Shown here: positions 1 to 10,750 of the stretch, in pieces | How the letters are laid out: each line of letters starts with the position of its first letter | Numbering within the stretch: the stretch's first letter is position 1 | From: Theocolax elegans | Lineage: Eukaryota; Arthropoda; Insecta; Hymenoptera; Cerocephalidae | Length of the DNA: 64,000 bases | Reading direction: 5' to 3' | Assembly: GCA_026168455.1 (NCBI GenBank) | Contig: CM047426.1 | Span: 25,293,058-25,357,057, forward strand | The notes under the pieces: generated by a model | Seen by the model: only the letters and a program-made list of their open reading frames with translations | Databases searched by the model: none | Told to the model about the DNA's origin: nothing | Translations under genes and position numbers: made by a program

Positions 1-36
1 GTATGCTGTCACACTCTTGTAAGCCATTTAAACCTT
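1..36 (+). repeat. Foldback-arm fragment, left of the Gypsy insertion
   Basis: These bases match the left arm of the complete foldback element near 19431-19465. The match stops exactly where the Gypsy LTR begins (TGTGGTGG at 37), so this is the host sequence into which the retrotransposon inserted. The continuation of the same arm lies at 3234-3515. Confidence 0.8.
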
Positions 37-500
37 TGTGGTGGACAAGCACGAACGTGTCACCCACTCGGTACATCCGAACCGCGCACTAAGGAGCAAC
101 GGTTTTACCCTTAAGCTCTCGAACGAGTGTCCGAGCTCTGTGCGACAATAAAACAATTAAACAAGTTGCCGCTTGTCTGCACAGGAAAAGCTGCCAGGAA
201 AAAAACCCTTGCGCCCTTCCACTCGATTTTCGTGCATTTATTTTTATTGCACGAAAGTAATGAGTATCCAAGAAACCGGACGTTCAACACTCTGGCTTGG
301 ACCCTCGAACCGACTCTCGCCCGACGTTTAAGTCCGAACACGTCTACGCGAGAGTCTCGCGCCGCGCATAACGTTACGACCTAGTATGCGTTAGATTTAT
401 TATCCCGTATTTTATGTAAGTTTGTAAATATTGTTGAATAAATAATTATCCGTAGTTTTATCGAATTTCACTTTTATTTATTGTACGCCCTACCACCTCA
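37..500 (+). repeat. 5' LTR of the Gypsy element
   Basis: The LTR starts TGTGGTGG and ends CCACCTCA, an imperfect inverted repeat of the usual TG...CA form. An AATAAA near 435 is a candidate polyadenylation signal. The end is set by the primer-binding site three bases downstream. No 3' LTR remains in the window, so the boundaries cannot be confirmed by comparison. Confidence 0.75.
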
Positions 501-503
501 AAT

Positions 504-521
504 TGGTGACCCCGACGTGAT
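504..521 (+). promoter_or_regulatory. Primer-binding site of the Gypsy element
   Basis: TGGTGACCCCGACGTGAT lies three bases after the LTR. Its complement ends in CCA, as the 3' end of a tRNA primer would. I cannot assign the tRNA without a search. Confidence 0.7.
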
Positions 522-591
522 CTGTATCGAAAGAGGTGAACGCGTACGCGAGTGATTAATAAAGTCCGTGTTGTGTTATCCAACGTGGAAA

Positions 592-1449
592 ATGTTATCC
601 GACGACACTGTGCAGACAGCCTCCGCTTCGTCCGGCAAAGAGCATGTCGAAAGCATCGTCACGAACACGAAAATGCCTCCGTTCTGGCCACACCGAGTCA
701 GCGCTTGGTTCAGCCTCGTCGAAACGTAGTTTTCACTCGCGCGCATCACAAAGGAGGAAACAAAGTTCAACCATGTGGTGTCCGTCCTCGGTGAGAAACA
801 CATCGATTTAATCGAAGATATAATCACAGACTCGGCCAGAGTTGGACAATACTTACAGCTTAAGGACTAGCTCGTGAAACGTTTGTCGACGTCCGATAGT
901 GCGCGCGTGCAGAAGCTCATCGAAAACGAGCAAATCGGTGACCGAACTCCTTCACAGTTTCTACGCGACTTACGAAAACTCGCAAATTGTAAGGATAAAA
1001 AGTTCGACGAGTTCATAGTGACATTGTGGAAGAATAGACTGCCGACGTTCACGCAGCAAGTGCTCGCCGTGTGCAGCGACATCGGCGCCGATAAACTCGC
1101 GGAAATGGCCGACAAAATTTGCGACATTCCGCCCGCCAGAGGTCAGATCGCGCAAGCGACCACCGCAGCTCCCGTAAATCATAGTCAGGATTTACAGAGC
1201 ATGCTGACGACTCTAGTACAAAAGGTAGATCGTTTGGAAAACCAAATAAGCGCTATGTCTGTGCACGGCCGCCCTCCATCCCGGTATCGCAGTCGCAGCA
1301 GCAAGCCTCGTGGACGCAGCGCGACGCCACGACCTCCGAATAATACCAGAGACAAATTCTGTTGGTATCATCGAAAGTTTCGCAAGAACGCGACGAACTG
1401 CCGTGCTCCCTGCACATGGCAGTCGGGAAACTCGCAAAGCCATCAGTGA
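592..1449 (+). pseudogene. gag: Gypsy gag, interrupted by two in-frame stops
   Basis: The frame starting at ATG 592 reads through a Gag-like protein to TGA 1447-1449, with in-frame TAG codons at 727-729 and 868-870. The part after 870 is a continuous run of about 190 residues. It ends in an Arg/Ser-rich stretch and a Cys/His cluster (CWYHRKF...NCRAPC) resembling the zinc-knuckle-like tail of insect Gypsy Gags. Gag would form the particle and bind element RNA. Pol follows in the -1 frame with overlap. Both stops are TAG, which could be single substitutions; the copy cannot make full-length Gag as it stands. Confidence 0.75.
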
Positions 1450-3245
1450 ACGCGGCACTCGACGACGGCCCTTCCTCACGCCGCATCTTTGTGATAGATC
1501 TGTACACAAAAGTGAACTTTTTAGTGGACACTGGTGCTGATTTGTGCGTATTCCCGCGTAGTCGTTTGCGAGGCCCGCATAAAAAACGTGAATACGAATT
1601 GTTCGCTGCGAATGGCACTCCGATCGCGACATACGGTACAATCGCGGTTTGCTTAGACTTCCAATTACGACGTGAGTTTAAGTGGAGTTTTACAGTGGCC
1701 GATGTAAACACGCCTATAATCGGCATGGACCTTTTATGCTACTATGGACTTCTTATAGACCCTCGCAATAAACGGTTACTCGACACTCAAACGTGTATGT
1801 CGGTAGCCGGGCGAATAGCCGATTCTAAGGTGCCGTCAATAAAGACAGTGGTAGGTGATTCAGTGTACCACAAGTTGTTAATTGAATTCGCCGAGTTGAC
1901 ACGGCCACCGGTATTTAGGCAAACCGTCTCGAAACATAATGTTCAACATTATATCAAGACCACGCCCGGCCAGCCCGTCTACTCCAAGCCTCGACGCCTC
2001 GCTCCGGACCGCCTTCAAGAGGTAAAGGCCGAATTTGACCTGATGCTACAGCAAGGGATTATCTGGCCGTCCAAGAGCCCCTGGGCAGCTCCTCTCCACG
2101 TCGTACCGAAAAAGGACGGGTCTTTACGACCGTGTGGGGACTATCGTGCGCTGAACGCACGAACGATTCCGGACAGGTATACCCCACCACATATCGAAGA
2201 TTTTGCGCAACGACTACACGGCAAAAAGGTATTTTCGAAAATCGATTTAATCCGCGCATATCATCAGATACCCGTAGCTCCGGAAGATATCGAAGAAACC
2301 GCGATAACGACACCTTTCGGCTTATTCGAAGCGCTCGTAACTATGTTCGGATTACGTAACGCCGGTCAAACATGTCAGCGATTCGTCGACGAAATAACTT
2401 GCGGTCTCGATTTTGTATACGTTTTTATAGACGATTTTTTAATAGCTTCCGACGACGAAGAACAACATCTCGAGCATTTGCGTATTTTATTCACGCAACT
2501 AAAACAATACGGTGTAGTTATAAACCCCGCGAAATGTGTTTTCGGAGTGAACGAAATTACATTTCTCGGGTACATCGTCAACGAACTCGGTATTAAGCCA
2601 GTACCCGAACGCGTCGACGCAATAAAAAACTATCCGCGACCTAAAACCGTCAAAGAGTTACGGCGATATCTCGGAATGATTAACTTTTACCGTCGATTCA
2701 TTCTAAAAGCAGCCAATATTTTGCAGCCGTTAAACGACTTGTTAAAAGGTTCGAAAAAAGGCAACAATCCGATAGAATGGAAAGATGCTGCCGAAAATGC
2801 TTTTGCAGGTTCGAAGACAGCTCTCACGAACGCGACTTTACTCGCGCATCCGATTCCCGCAGCGCCGATCAGTATTGCGGTCGACGCGTCCGACTACGCT
2901 ATGGGCGCAGTACTGCAACAGCGCGTAGATAATGCATGGCAAACTCTATCTTTCTTTACGAAGTCACTTACCCCCGCACAGCAAAAATATAGTGCATACG
3001 ATCGCGAACTACTCGCGATGTATAGCGCGGTTAAACGCTTTAAACACGCGGTGGAAGGTAGGATCTTCATCTTGTATACCGACCATAAACCGTTGATTTT
3101 CGCGTTTAATCAAAATCTTGATAAATGTTCCCCACGTCAATTTCGTCACTTAGATTTTATTGGGCAATTTACGACAGACATACGTCATATTAAAGGTAAC
3201 GAGAATAACGTAGCCGATGCATTATCTCGCGTTGAGTGGGTCTAA
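1362..3245 (+). pseudogene. pol: Gypsy pol: protease, reverse transcriptase, RNase H; integrase lost
   Basis: The open frame covers about 627 residues. An aspartic protease core ([12 protein letters not shown]) lies near residue 55. The reverse transcriptase has the [17 protein letters not shown] and TPFGLFE blocks and the catalytic [10 protein letters not shown]. RNase H has [25 protein letters not shown] and a terminal NVADALSR. No frame break is seen up to the junction. The last codons (after 3236) derive from the flanking foldback repeat, so the stop at 3243-3245 is not the element's own. A complete Gypsy pol would continue into integrase for several hundred residues. Expression would need a -1 shift from gag. 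Confidence 0.9.
1425..1431 (+). promoter_or_regulatory. Candidate -1 ribosomal frameshift heptamer GGGAAAC
   Basis: GGGAAAC fits X XXY YYZ exactly in the gag frame (third base of TCG, then GGA AAC). It lies 16 bases before the gag stop and inside the overlap with pol, which is in the -1 frame. The heptamer type is known from retroviral -1 frameshifting; its use here is inferred. Confidence 0.6.
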
Positions 3246-3515
3246 ATTATTAAGATCACTTATGGTCAAAATATCTGGGAAAAGTGCCCGAAATATTAAT
3301 AGAAATGTATATTTGTTGCCTTATAACGATGAATCTATTAGCATGATCATTGCAAAAAAATTTATGTATTTACCTTTGAGTGGTAGAAAAGTATCTCCAC
3401 TTGTTTCAGTATCCATTTAATCCCCTGTAAGCTTCTAAAAATACAAATATTATACAATTATAAAAAATTAATTTTTAAACATTTATAATGCTGGATTTTT
3501 AGTTCCACGGAACGG
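3234..3515 (+). repeat. Foldback-arm fragment, right of the Gypsy insertion
   Basis: This matches the left arm of the complete foldback copy from about 19561 to 19837, with small differences. About 96 bases of the arm (19465-19560 equivalent) are missing between this piece and 1-36. After 3515 the similarity ends. Confidence 0.8.
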
Positions 3516-3840
3516 TGCATAGACCAAGCATAATGGCTTTCTAGTAGAGGGCCTCTTAGTCCATCAACAATGTGAAAATCTAACGTTTAATTCTACATCA
3601 ATTAATAGTAACAAAAGAAAAAATAAATCAAACACTCAAAGAAAATCAAGATCTTTACTACATGTTTCCAGAACCCTACAAATAAAAAGAAAATGTAATT
3701 ATAATTGACTCTGTGGATGGTATTACGATAGAGGACTATCTGGATGCTATTGAAAAACACATCGAATTAACCAATGTTAGATACTCTAGAATCTCCAGAA
3801 AAAGGGTATGCGTTTATTTAATCAACAATATTTTAGTTAA
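3516..3840 (+). pseudogene. Decayed ORF1 fragment of a non-LTR retrotransposon
   Basis: From about 3655 a translated stretch resembles the RNA-binding ORF1 region of I/Jockey-type elements: an IDSV-like strand, an EDYLDAIEKHIE helix, then SRISRKRVCVYLINN, like the ISKNRVCIYL motif of that family. Stops and a short length show it is a relic. The stretch 3516-3654 holds nothing I recognise. It may belong with the I-like element further right, separated by the minus-strand insertion at 3870-5400. Confidence 0.4.
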
Positions 3841-3879
3841 TATGCTTAAAAACAAAATTCTAATAATATTTAGTCTAAT

Positions 3880-4404
3880 TGCATTTTTTGATTTCCATAA
3901 ATAATCTCTATGTAGACTACTAAGTATAGATTTTTCGTTTTTTCCCTCTAACCAAGTTTCCTGTAACATTATAATGTCATATTCTTTCAGAAATGCCCAT
4001 GTTTCTCTTACTTTTCTAATACCCGCTATGTTCCATGAAACTAACCTAACTTCCCCCTTTGCTACCTCATTTTCTTTATTCCCTATTCCTATATCTATAT
4101 CTGTAATCGCCGCGAAATGTGTTCTTCTCCATCTAAACCAGCGTGCCTTGGGTCTTGTTCCACTCGTACTATTCTTCATATACCCTGTTCTGACTGTATG
4201 TCCTCTCCGTGTTTCCTCTTTCTTGATTTTCCTAAGCCATTGATGCACCTCTTCTTCTCTTTTTGTGTAGTCGTCTTCCAGCCATATCCCTATTCCTTTG
4301 AGTAGACTCTTCCTTTTCATAATGCCAACTTTGTTTTCCATCGACGCCATATCGAGAATCAAGCCTCCTCCAAAAGCCCTTATTTTATTTATATACGTTT
4401 CCAT
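3880..4404 (-). pseudogene. Start of ORF2: apurinic-like endonuclease N-terminus
   Basis: About 175 usable residues are present. After a linker rich in Lys/Arg come the first endonuclease blocks, VRLVSWNIAGIR and DIIMLQETWLEG, holding the Asn and Glu of the active site. The similarity ends at about 3880 and the remaining codons run into unrelated AT-rich DNA. The later endonuclease motifs (GDxN, SDH) and the reverse transcriptase are missing, so no activity is expected. Confidence 0.7.
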
Positions 4405-4444
4405 TCTTCTTTGACATTTCCAACCGTTCGCAAGCCTCTTATCA

Positions 4445-5268
4445 TTATGTTCTTCTTCCTTTCTTTTCTTTCTTTAATTTTGTTTCGTTTAATGCCTCTG
4501 GTGCTGTTTTGAAGTATTCTCTGTCCGCGGTGGTATCTGAATCCTTTCTGTTGTCCGTTTTTGCTGTCTCGCGTATATTTACCCCGTCCGTCATTTGTAA
4601 CGAGTTTTCGTTGTTGTTCTCGTCTTCTTCCGTTTCCTCACTTATCTCATTGTTTTCTTTTTCTATTAATACGCTTACATATTTCCTTATTTCTTCTCTT
4701 AGCTTTTGTCTTTCCCTGTGACCGTCTTCCTCTACGCGTGATTTTAGGTTATTAACTTCCATTTCTAACCTCACTTTTTCCACTGTTATTTTCTCGATGT
4801 GTTTTTCCAATCGGTTCACAGTTTCCAGAAGAGCTCTTAATTTTTTATCAAACTCAGCTTCCCTTTCCTCCTCACTGTTTCCTACAACTGTGTGCTCGCC
4901 TGTTGTGCTTTTATCGCTCGTTCGTTCCTCGTTTTCGTTTGCATCTTCCATCTCGCTTACTCCTTCAGTCAGTTTGTGATTCTCCCTCTCTCTCTCTCTG
5001 CGCGTCGCTCGGTCGATTCGGTTTGTTGTCTTCTCTCGCCATCATGCTCGCGCTCTCTCTCCTTTACTCTCTCCGGTGATCTTAACGTTTTCTGATTTCC
5101 TATCACGAATTTTATTTCGAAAGCCGTTTTACTTGGATTTATGTACCTTAATATTGTTCCCGTTTCTTTTTTCTCGTCTGCCTGTTTCTTTGGTCGCCCT
5201 CTTGCTTTTTTTGTTATTGTGTTTTCTTTTTCTTCCTTTTTCTCTAACTGTCTTTTTTCATCTGCCAT
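4445..5268 (-). pseudogene. ORF1 of the minus-strand non-LTR element, frameshifted
   Basis: Two pieces are seen: 5268-4969 (99 aa; basic, with an AT-hook-like RGRPKK near residue 24 and a patch of ILRYINPSKTAFEIKFVIG) and 4951-4445 (168 aa; strongly acidic, with a predicted coiled coil in its middle third rich in Glu/Lys/Leu). They are in different frames, so ORF1 is broken near 4960. ORF1 proteins of this kind bind element RNA in the RNP. A zinc knuckle is not seen. No close family can be named from the sequence alone. Confidence 0.55.
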
Positions 5269-5400
5269 GCCGATGTTGGTTACTCTAACCTCGAAAACTT
5301 TACTTGCTCTTATGTTTCGTTTTTACTACTTTATCTTCCTTTCCTGACTAAGATAACACTTTCACTATAACCTTTTCTGCTTATCTAACTTTTTATCCAC

Positions 5401-5894
5401 TATTTCTAATTTATTCCTTTTTTCTGCCTTTGTATTACACAAATTTGTGCCCTGTTTGCTGAGCGCACGCGTTCTTCGTCCCGGATCCTAACCAGAAGTC
5501 CCTATTACCGTAGTATTTGAATCGTTAGAGAATAATAGAGAAACTATTCCTTTCTGATCTTCAGAATTTTCATACTTTTTTAAAAGAAGTCTATAAGATC
5601 CTAAAAATTACACTAACGCTCTAAAAATAATTAAAAACATTCCAAATGTAATAATTGATATCGACAATTGGATTATCCTTTAATTAATGAATCTACTATA
5701 AAATTTAAATTAACTAAACTCAAAAAAACATAAAAATATAATAAATAAACATGATCTTAACTTAAAAGCAGATGTTAACATGCATGATTTAGATACTACT
5801 GCTACTAATACCAATACCGAGTCGAAAATGGACGAATTTTTCTAAATTTTTAATATAAGTAATTTTAATTTCCCAGATTCATAACTATTCGCAG
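5401..5894. other. AT-rich spacer between retrotransposon relics
   Basis: No gene is recognised. It probably includes the leader of the minus-strand element at its left and decayed ORF1 sequence of the plus-strand relic at its right, but I cannot support a boundary. Confidence 0.4.
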
Positions 5895-6180
5895 ATAGAA
5901 AAAATAGACTAGGAGGGGGGATCGTGATCTTGGTTCGCAGTAATATAGTCTTTAAAGAAATAGACAATGTTAAGACCTCCGATATTTCATTAGCTGTAAA
6001 ATAAAATTAAATCTATTTTGGACAATACGCCCAAAAACCATTACGATACTTTCAAGTTTCATAATAAAACATATCATCAACTTATATATAGAAACTACAA
6101 TATGGCCAAATGCTCTAAAAAATGCCGAAATTATACCCATACGCAAAAGTAATGATCAAAATTTTGCAGATCAGCTCTTA
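5895..6180 (+). pseudogene. Internally deleted non-LTR relic (endonuclease and RT scraps)
   Basis: At 5895-6006 a frame gives a GGGIVILVRSNIVFKEI-like stretch, matching the GGG-V-I-VR block of apurinic-like endonucleases, ending in a stop. At about 6100-6180 another frame gives IWPNALKNAEIIPI, like the WP-ALK-A-VIPI motif that opens reverse transcriptase domains. The several hundred codons normally between these are missing. The relic ends where the I-like element starts. Confidence 0.45.
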
Positions 6181-6185
6181 ATAAA

Positions 6186-7094
6186 ATGGATAGCCTTAAA
6201 GAAGTTATACCTAAATATGATGTAATTCTCCTCAACGAAACAAGGCTTACGCCTGATAAAAACTTGCACTTTAAAAATTACGCTGTAATAAGAAATGACA
6301 GAAAATTCACTACACAAGACAAAAATCATGGAGGCGGAGTATGTATAATAATACGGAACGATATCCATTACGAACAATACAAAAATTTATATAACAAAAA
6401 CAACAATTTAGAATCTGTAGCGATTATAATTAACAACAGAAATAACGAAAAAATTCTCATTAGTTCAATTTATAGAACCCCAGGCCATAACACCTCTAAA
6501 GAAGAATGGAATAATTTCTTTGACACATTAAAACCCTTTAAAAATATAATAGTGGGAGGAGATTTAAATGCACACAATCTACATTGGGGATCTTCCTATA
6601 ACTGTCCAAATGGAATCAATCTTTTAGACGCAATCACCTACCAAAATCTCATAATAATTAATGATGGTAGCATGACTTATCAAAACAATCTGAATCTTTC
6701 AGCAATCGACCTAACTATTGTCTCATCAAATCTTGTCCTTTCAACAAACTGGAAAATAATACCTGACAAAATGTACAGTGATCATTATCCCATTTCCTTC
6801 TCTGTAAATAGTCATATCAACTTGAATCCATATTGCTCCAATCACAAGTTATACACAAAAACAATAAAATGGGATCAATACACACTCCTACTAGACAGAG
6901 CTATAGATAAAATTTATCCAAAAAACAAAATAAATAAATTTAAAACCCTAACAATCGACGAAAAATATAAGTTTATTAACAACGCTATCATAGAAGCAAT
7001 CAAATACCTAAACCTCATTAAAAAAAACTCAACAAACAATCTAAAAACCATTTTCGTGTGTACCAAATTTAATCACAAACTTACAAAACACTAA
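6186..7094 (+). pseudogene. I-like ORF2, endonuclease part
   Basis: About 300 codons of apurinic-like endonuclease. Motifs in order: LLNETRL (catalytic Glu), GGGVCIIIR, SSIYRTPG, VGGDLNAHNLHWGS (Asp/Asn), AIDLTIVS and YSDHYPISF (catalytic Asp-His). The N-terminal Asn motif is lost by 5' truncation. The frame stops at 7092-7094, and the reverse-transcriptase frame, shifted relative to it, opens at 7112, so ORF2 was broken by a small indel near 7090-7112. The enzyme would nick the target DNA to prime reverse transcription. Confidence 0.85.
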
Positions 7095-7111
7095 AGAGAG
7101 AGATCAAATAA

Positions 7112-10100
7112 TTAAAGAAACTTAAAGTTTTTTACAAACACAATCAACAATCTAACACATACTGGGCAAACGAAGAAACCAGGAATATTAAAAAACGCAG
7201 AAGAATATTAGAAAAAAACCTTAAAAAAAACCCAAACCAAGTAAATCTCGAGGTTTTCAATAAATATGTAATTGAATCAAAAAACAGACTAAAACAAATT
7301 AAGTTTGAAAGTTTTAAAAACTATGTTGAAACCCAACTCTCTAGAGAAACTGACGATTCAACCGTCTGGAACACCATACACAAATTCAATAATACTAAAA
7401 ACAGGTTCGATAACTATCAGGACAAAGAATCGATTAGCTACATGTACTCCTTTATCAAGGATTATTGCCCTCAAACAGCATCATATAACTGCCCACCTAA
7501 ATATATCCCAGAGGAAGAAATCGACAAAATAAAAACGCTTGATGTCCCGTTTAACAAAAAGGAACTCGATGCTGCTATTGCATCCTGTAAAAACAAAATC
7601 CATTCAGCCTCTGGCTTAGATCAAATTAACAACGCTATGATACTTAATGCTCCAGATAATCTAAAAAATCTAATGTTAATTACACTTAACGAATGTTATA
7701 CACAGAATAAAATTCCACAGGAATGGAAAGAATTCCTAATGATTTTAATACCCAAAAAAGAAAAAAATAAACTAAGACCAATAACGTTAGCCTCGTGCTT
7801 ACTAAAACTGATGGAAAGACTTATACTACATAGATTAATACACTATCTTGAAAAAAACAAAATTATCCCAGACACCCAAAACGGATTCAGAAAATTCAGA
7901 TCCTGCTCGTCGAGCATTGCAGAACTAACTAACAAAATATACAAAGCTTTCATACAAAAATCTCATGTATGCGCCATTCTTATCGATATCAAGTCAGCCT
8001 TTGACCTAGTAAATCCTAACATTCTTGATAACATCCTGTCGAATCTAAAAATCCCATACAATATGAGAATGTTTATTTTTAATCTAATAATAGACAGAAA
8101 CCTCTACTTTAAAATCGATCATAAGTTAATAGGTCCTTACTACAAACACATAGGAGCCCCACAAGGGTGCGTCCTTAGCCCTATCTTATACACCTTATAT
8201 ATTTTGAACCTAAACAACAAAATTTCACCTAGAAATGAGATAATCCAGTTTGCAGACGATACGATTTTAACTTGCTGTTCCAAAAATATCAACGACGCAC
8301 TAACTTCCTTAAAAACAAATATACACAACATTATCGAATACTTTGACGAGATAGGTTTAACAATAGCTCCTCAAAAATCTCAACTTATAATTTTCTCAGA
8401 AAAAAATCTTAATCTTAATCTAAACAATTACTCTGTAAAAATTCAAGACAACACCATAATTTGCGAAACCTCTGTTAAATACCTGGGCATATGGTTCGAC
8501 TCTAAACTTCAGTGGAATATACAGGCACAATCTCTCATACACAAAATACAAAAATTACTAAATGTTATAAAAGTGCTAAGAGGCACGTGGTGGGGAGGAC
8601 ATCCACAAATACTACTCAATGTATATAGAGGTCTGATAAGAAGCTGTATAGACTATAACTCTTTCTGTATCAATGTACACAACTTAGCTCTCAAAAACAA
8701 AATTAAAAAACTACAATATCGAGCATTAAGGTTAGCAATGGGTTATAGAACATCTACTCCCATCAACGTCATACACGCAGAAGCTAAAGAACCTCCTCTA
8801 AATTTAAGATCAGATTTTCTAGCTAATAAATTCGCCATCAAACTCATCTCACTCGACCCAAACAATTTATCTAACTCTTTAAGCGAATTATACATAATAG
8901 CAAAAAACAAAAACAAGATCTTTTACCTCACAAGTAAATATCCGTTATTTAAAGCCTACATTCATCATTCCTTTTACAATAATCAAATGATTCACAAAAC
9001 ATCATTCCCTCTTCCCTATCCTTATAGCTTTCAATCAATCATTACAGATATTGAACAGCACATTAATCTTGATCTGGGTTTAACCATACAATCAAATTCA
9101 AACCCCAACAAAAAATTTAACGAGTTATTTGCCTCAAGCCCCAACACATATACAGATTTTTACACAGACGGATCCAAAATTAAAAAAAAATCATTCACAG
9201 GATCAGCAATATTTTCTCCTGCTCTTGAAATCACAGCTAAATACAAACTTCCCACAGTAACATCAATATACACAGCCGAAGCTTTCGCATTATTACAGGT
9301 TCTAAAAATTATAAAGAATAAAAAAACTCCTTATAATAGAATCTTCTCTGATTCAAAATCAGTCCTACAATCCCTTACCAACTGCTCGCTAAATAAATCA
9401 AAAAACTACTCCTATTTAATATCAGAAATTAAGTCCAAATATCACTCAATAATATCTACACTGAAAAAAAAATAAAGCAGAATCCGCCGTAAACAGCGAA
9501 GAGACTTCTACTGTTGATAACATAAGTAATTTGTGCTAGGCTACAAAGCAGTTTCTGCTTGGGTCTCCGGTATATTCGCATTTTGCTTCCGAGTAAGACA
9601 TAACCTTACTTTTTGACTGTACGTTTTTCGTATATATTATTGACTGTATACTTGTAAAAGTTAATTTCAATAATTAAACATATAATAATTTCCTTTACTT
9701 TCAACTATCTTAAAATGTTTACCCTCTTTTTCTTTTTTAACAATTTTAAAATACATATATATTCTAGGTCTATCTCTTTCTTAATGTCGAGTATGTATTG
9801 CTTGATAGACCCAAGTAGAAACTGCTTGGCTTCTAAAGGAATAACAACTTTGTCTCATTTACCGGAGTCACCACGGTAGATATTGCTTGGCTCTCAAGCA
9901 AATTCTGCTTTATTTTTTTTCAGTGTAATGACGATATCAAAATACTATTCTTCTGGATACCAGCACACAAAAACCTCAAAGGTAATGAAGCTGCAGACAC
10001 TCTAGCAAAAGAGGCAATTTCAACAGGTCAAACAATAAACTTAAAATTACCGTTTACAGACTTTTACGAAAATGTCAAACACACCCACAACAAAAATTTT

Positions 10101-10502
10101 CAATCACACATTAACGCTCATAAACACACGAAAGGAATCCACTATTTTACTCACTTTTTTGAATCAAATTTTAAAACATGGTTTCATAATCTCATCACTC
10201 CTAGATACCACATAACTATGCTGAACAGACTCAGAGCGAATCATTACTCGTTAGCTTCCAGCTTATACAGAAAAAACCTAATCAATTCCACACAATGCAA
10301 ATGTGGATGACAAGAAGAGGATATCGATCACATCTTGCTTGACTGTCCTCTGTACAACGATAAAAGAAAAACACTCACAAACAAATTAAAGAGAAACAAA
10401 ACTGCATTCCCAATCGATATAATAGAAACCTTCAAAAATCCCACCAGCAAGAATGCTAAATTCATTACTGAATTTTTTAAATCATGCCAAATTCCCATCT
10501 AA
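7112..10502 (+). pseudogene. I-like ORF2: reverse transcriptase, RNase H and C-terminal Cys/His part
   Basis: The frame is open from 7112. RT blocks: LRPITLASCLLKLMERL, NGFRKFRSC, ILIDIKSAFDLV, GAPQGCVLSPILYTLY and the catalytic FADDTIL (about 8245). RNase H begins with DFYTDGSKIK near 9157 and includes TAEAFALLQVL and FSDSKSVL. The 467-bp MITE at 9459-9925 interrupts the domain; beyond it the same frame resumes with a WIPAHKN block and an ADTLAKEA block. A premature TGA lies at 10308-10310, just after the CKCG of the terminal Cys/His cluster (later residues HILLDCPLY). The natural stop is TAA 10500-10502. Confidence 0.9.
9459..9925 (+). mobile_element. 467-bp MITE, TA target duplication (Tc1/mariner-like)
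   Basis: The ends are inverted repeats of about 25 bp starting CACTGAAAAAA and containing TAAAGCAGAAT, flanked by TA at 9457-9458 and 9926-9927. The retrotransposon reading frame continues exactly across the two flanks if one TA is counted, confirming the boundaries. The inside is non-coding and carries several copies of CTGCTTGG/CCAAG-type motifs near both ends. The autonomous partner is not in the window. Confidence 0.85.
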
Positions 10503-10681
10503 AATCCGCATTCTAAACCAACAAATCATCTATCCCTTCCACAACACAAATCCGATTAAAAAATATTGTCAGTACAACAACACGGTGCCTTCACGGCCTC
10601 GAAAAAATCATACAATTTACAGCTAATACAATCAAAACAAGAATTCAAATCCCCTCAAGATTACTACTTCATATATTCACC

Positions 10682-10750
10682 GGGTGATGGCGCAAGTAGC
10701 ATAGCTACATCGCCAGAAAAAGCGAAGAAGAAGAAGAAGAAGAACAAGAA
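10682..10750 (+). repeat. 3' terminal hairpin and (GAA)n tail of the I-like element
   Basis: A stem-loop region around GTAGC-ATA-GCTAC, bounded by GATGGCG and CATCGCC, is followed by a GAAGAAGAAG run. A 3' hairpin plus simple-repeat tail is usual for I-group elements and marks the end of the insertion. Confidence 0.65.

Larger units (their letters stand above)
37..3236 (+). mobile_element. Ty3/gypsy LTR retrotransposon, 3'-deleted
   Basis: The order is 5' LTR, primer-binding site, gag, then pol with protease, reverse transcriptase and RNase H. The integrase domain and 3' LTR are absent: the coding sequence runs out just after RNase H, in a GAG shared with the flanking foldback repeat. Order and motifs (DTGAD protease, FIDD reverse transcriptase, TDHKP in RNase H) are typical of Ty3/gypsy. 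The copy is dead, because gag carries two in-frame stops and the 3' half is gone. Its GC-richer coding contrasts with the AT-rich non-LTR elements next to it. Confidence 0.9.
3870..5400 (-). mobile_element. Non-LTR retrotransposon 5' portion (ORF1 plus start of endonuclease)
   Basis: Reading on the minus strand from about 5400 downward: a 5' leader, a charged ORF1 in two frames, then an ORF2 beginning that reaches the N-terminal endonuclease motifs and stops near 3880. The reverse transcriptase is absent. This is the opposite of ordinary 5' truncation, so the 3' part was probably lost by later deletion or rearrangement. Confidence 0.7.
6181..10750 (+). mobile_element. I-like non-LTR retrotransposon, 5'-truncated
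   Basis: It contains ORF2 endonuclease, reverse transcriptase, RNase H and a Cys/His tail, followed by a 3' UTR with a short hairpin and a (GAA)n tail. ORF1 and the first endonuclease motif are absent, as expected from truncated target-primed insertion. RNase H after the RT is characteristic of the I group. The copy is dead: one frameshift, one TGA and a MITE insertion. Confidence 0.85.
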
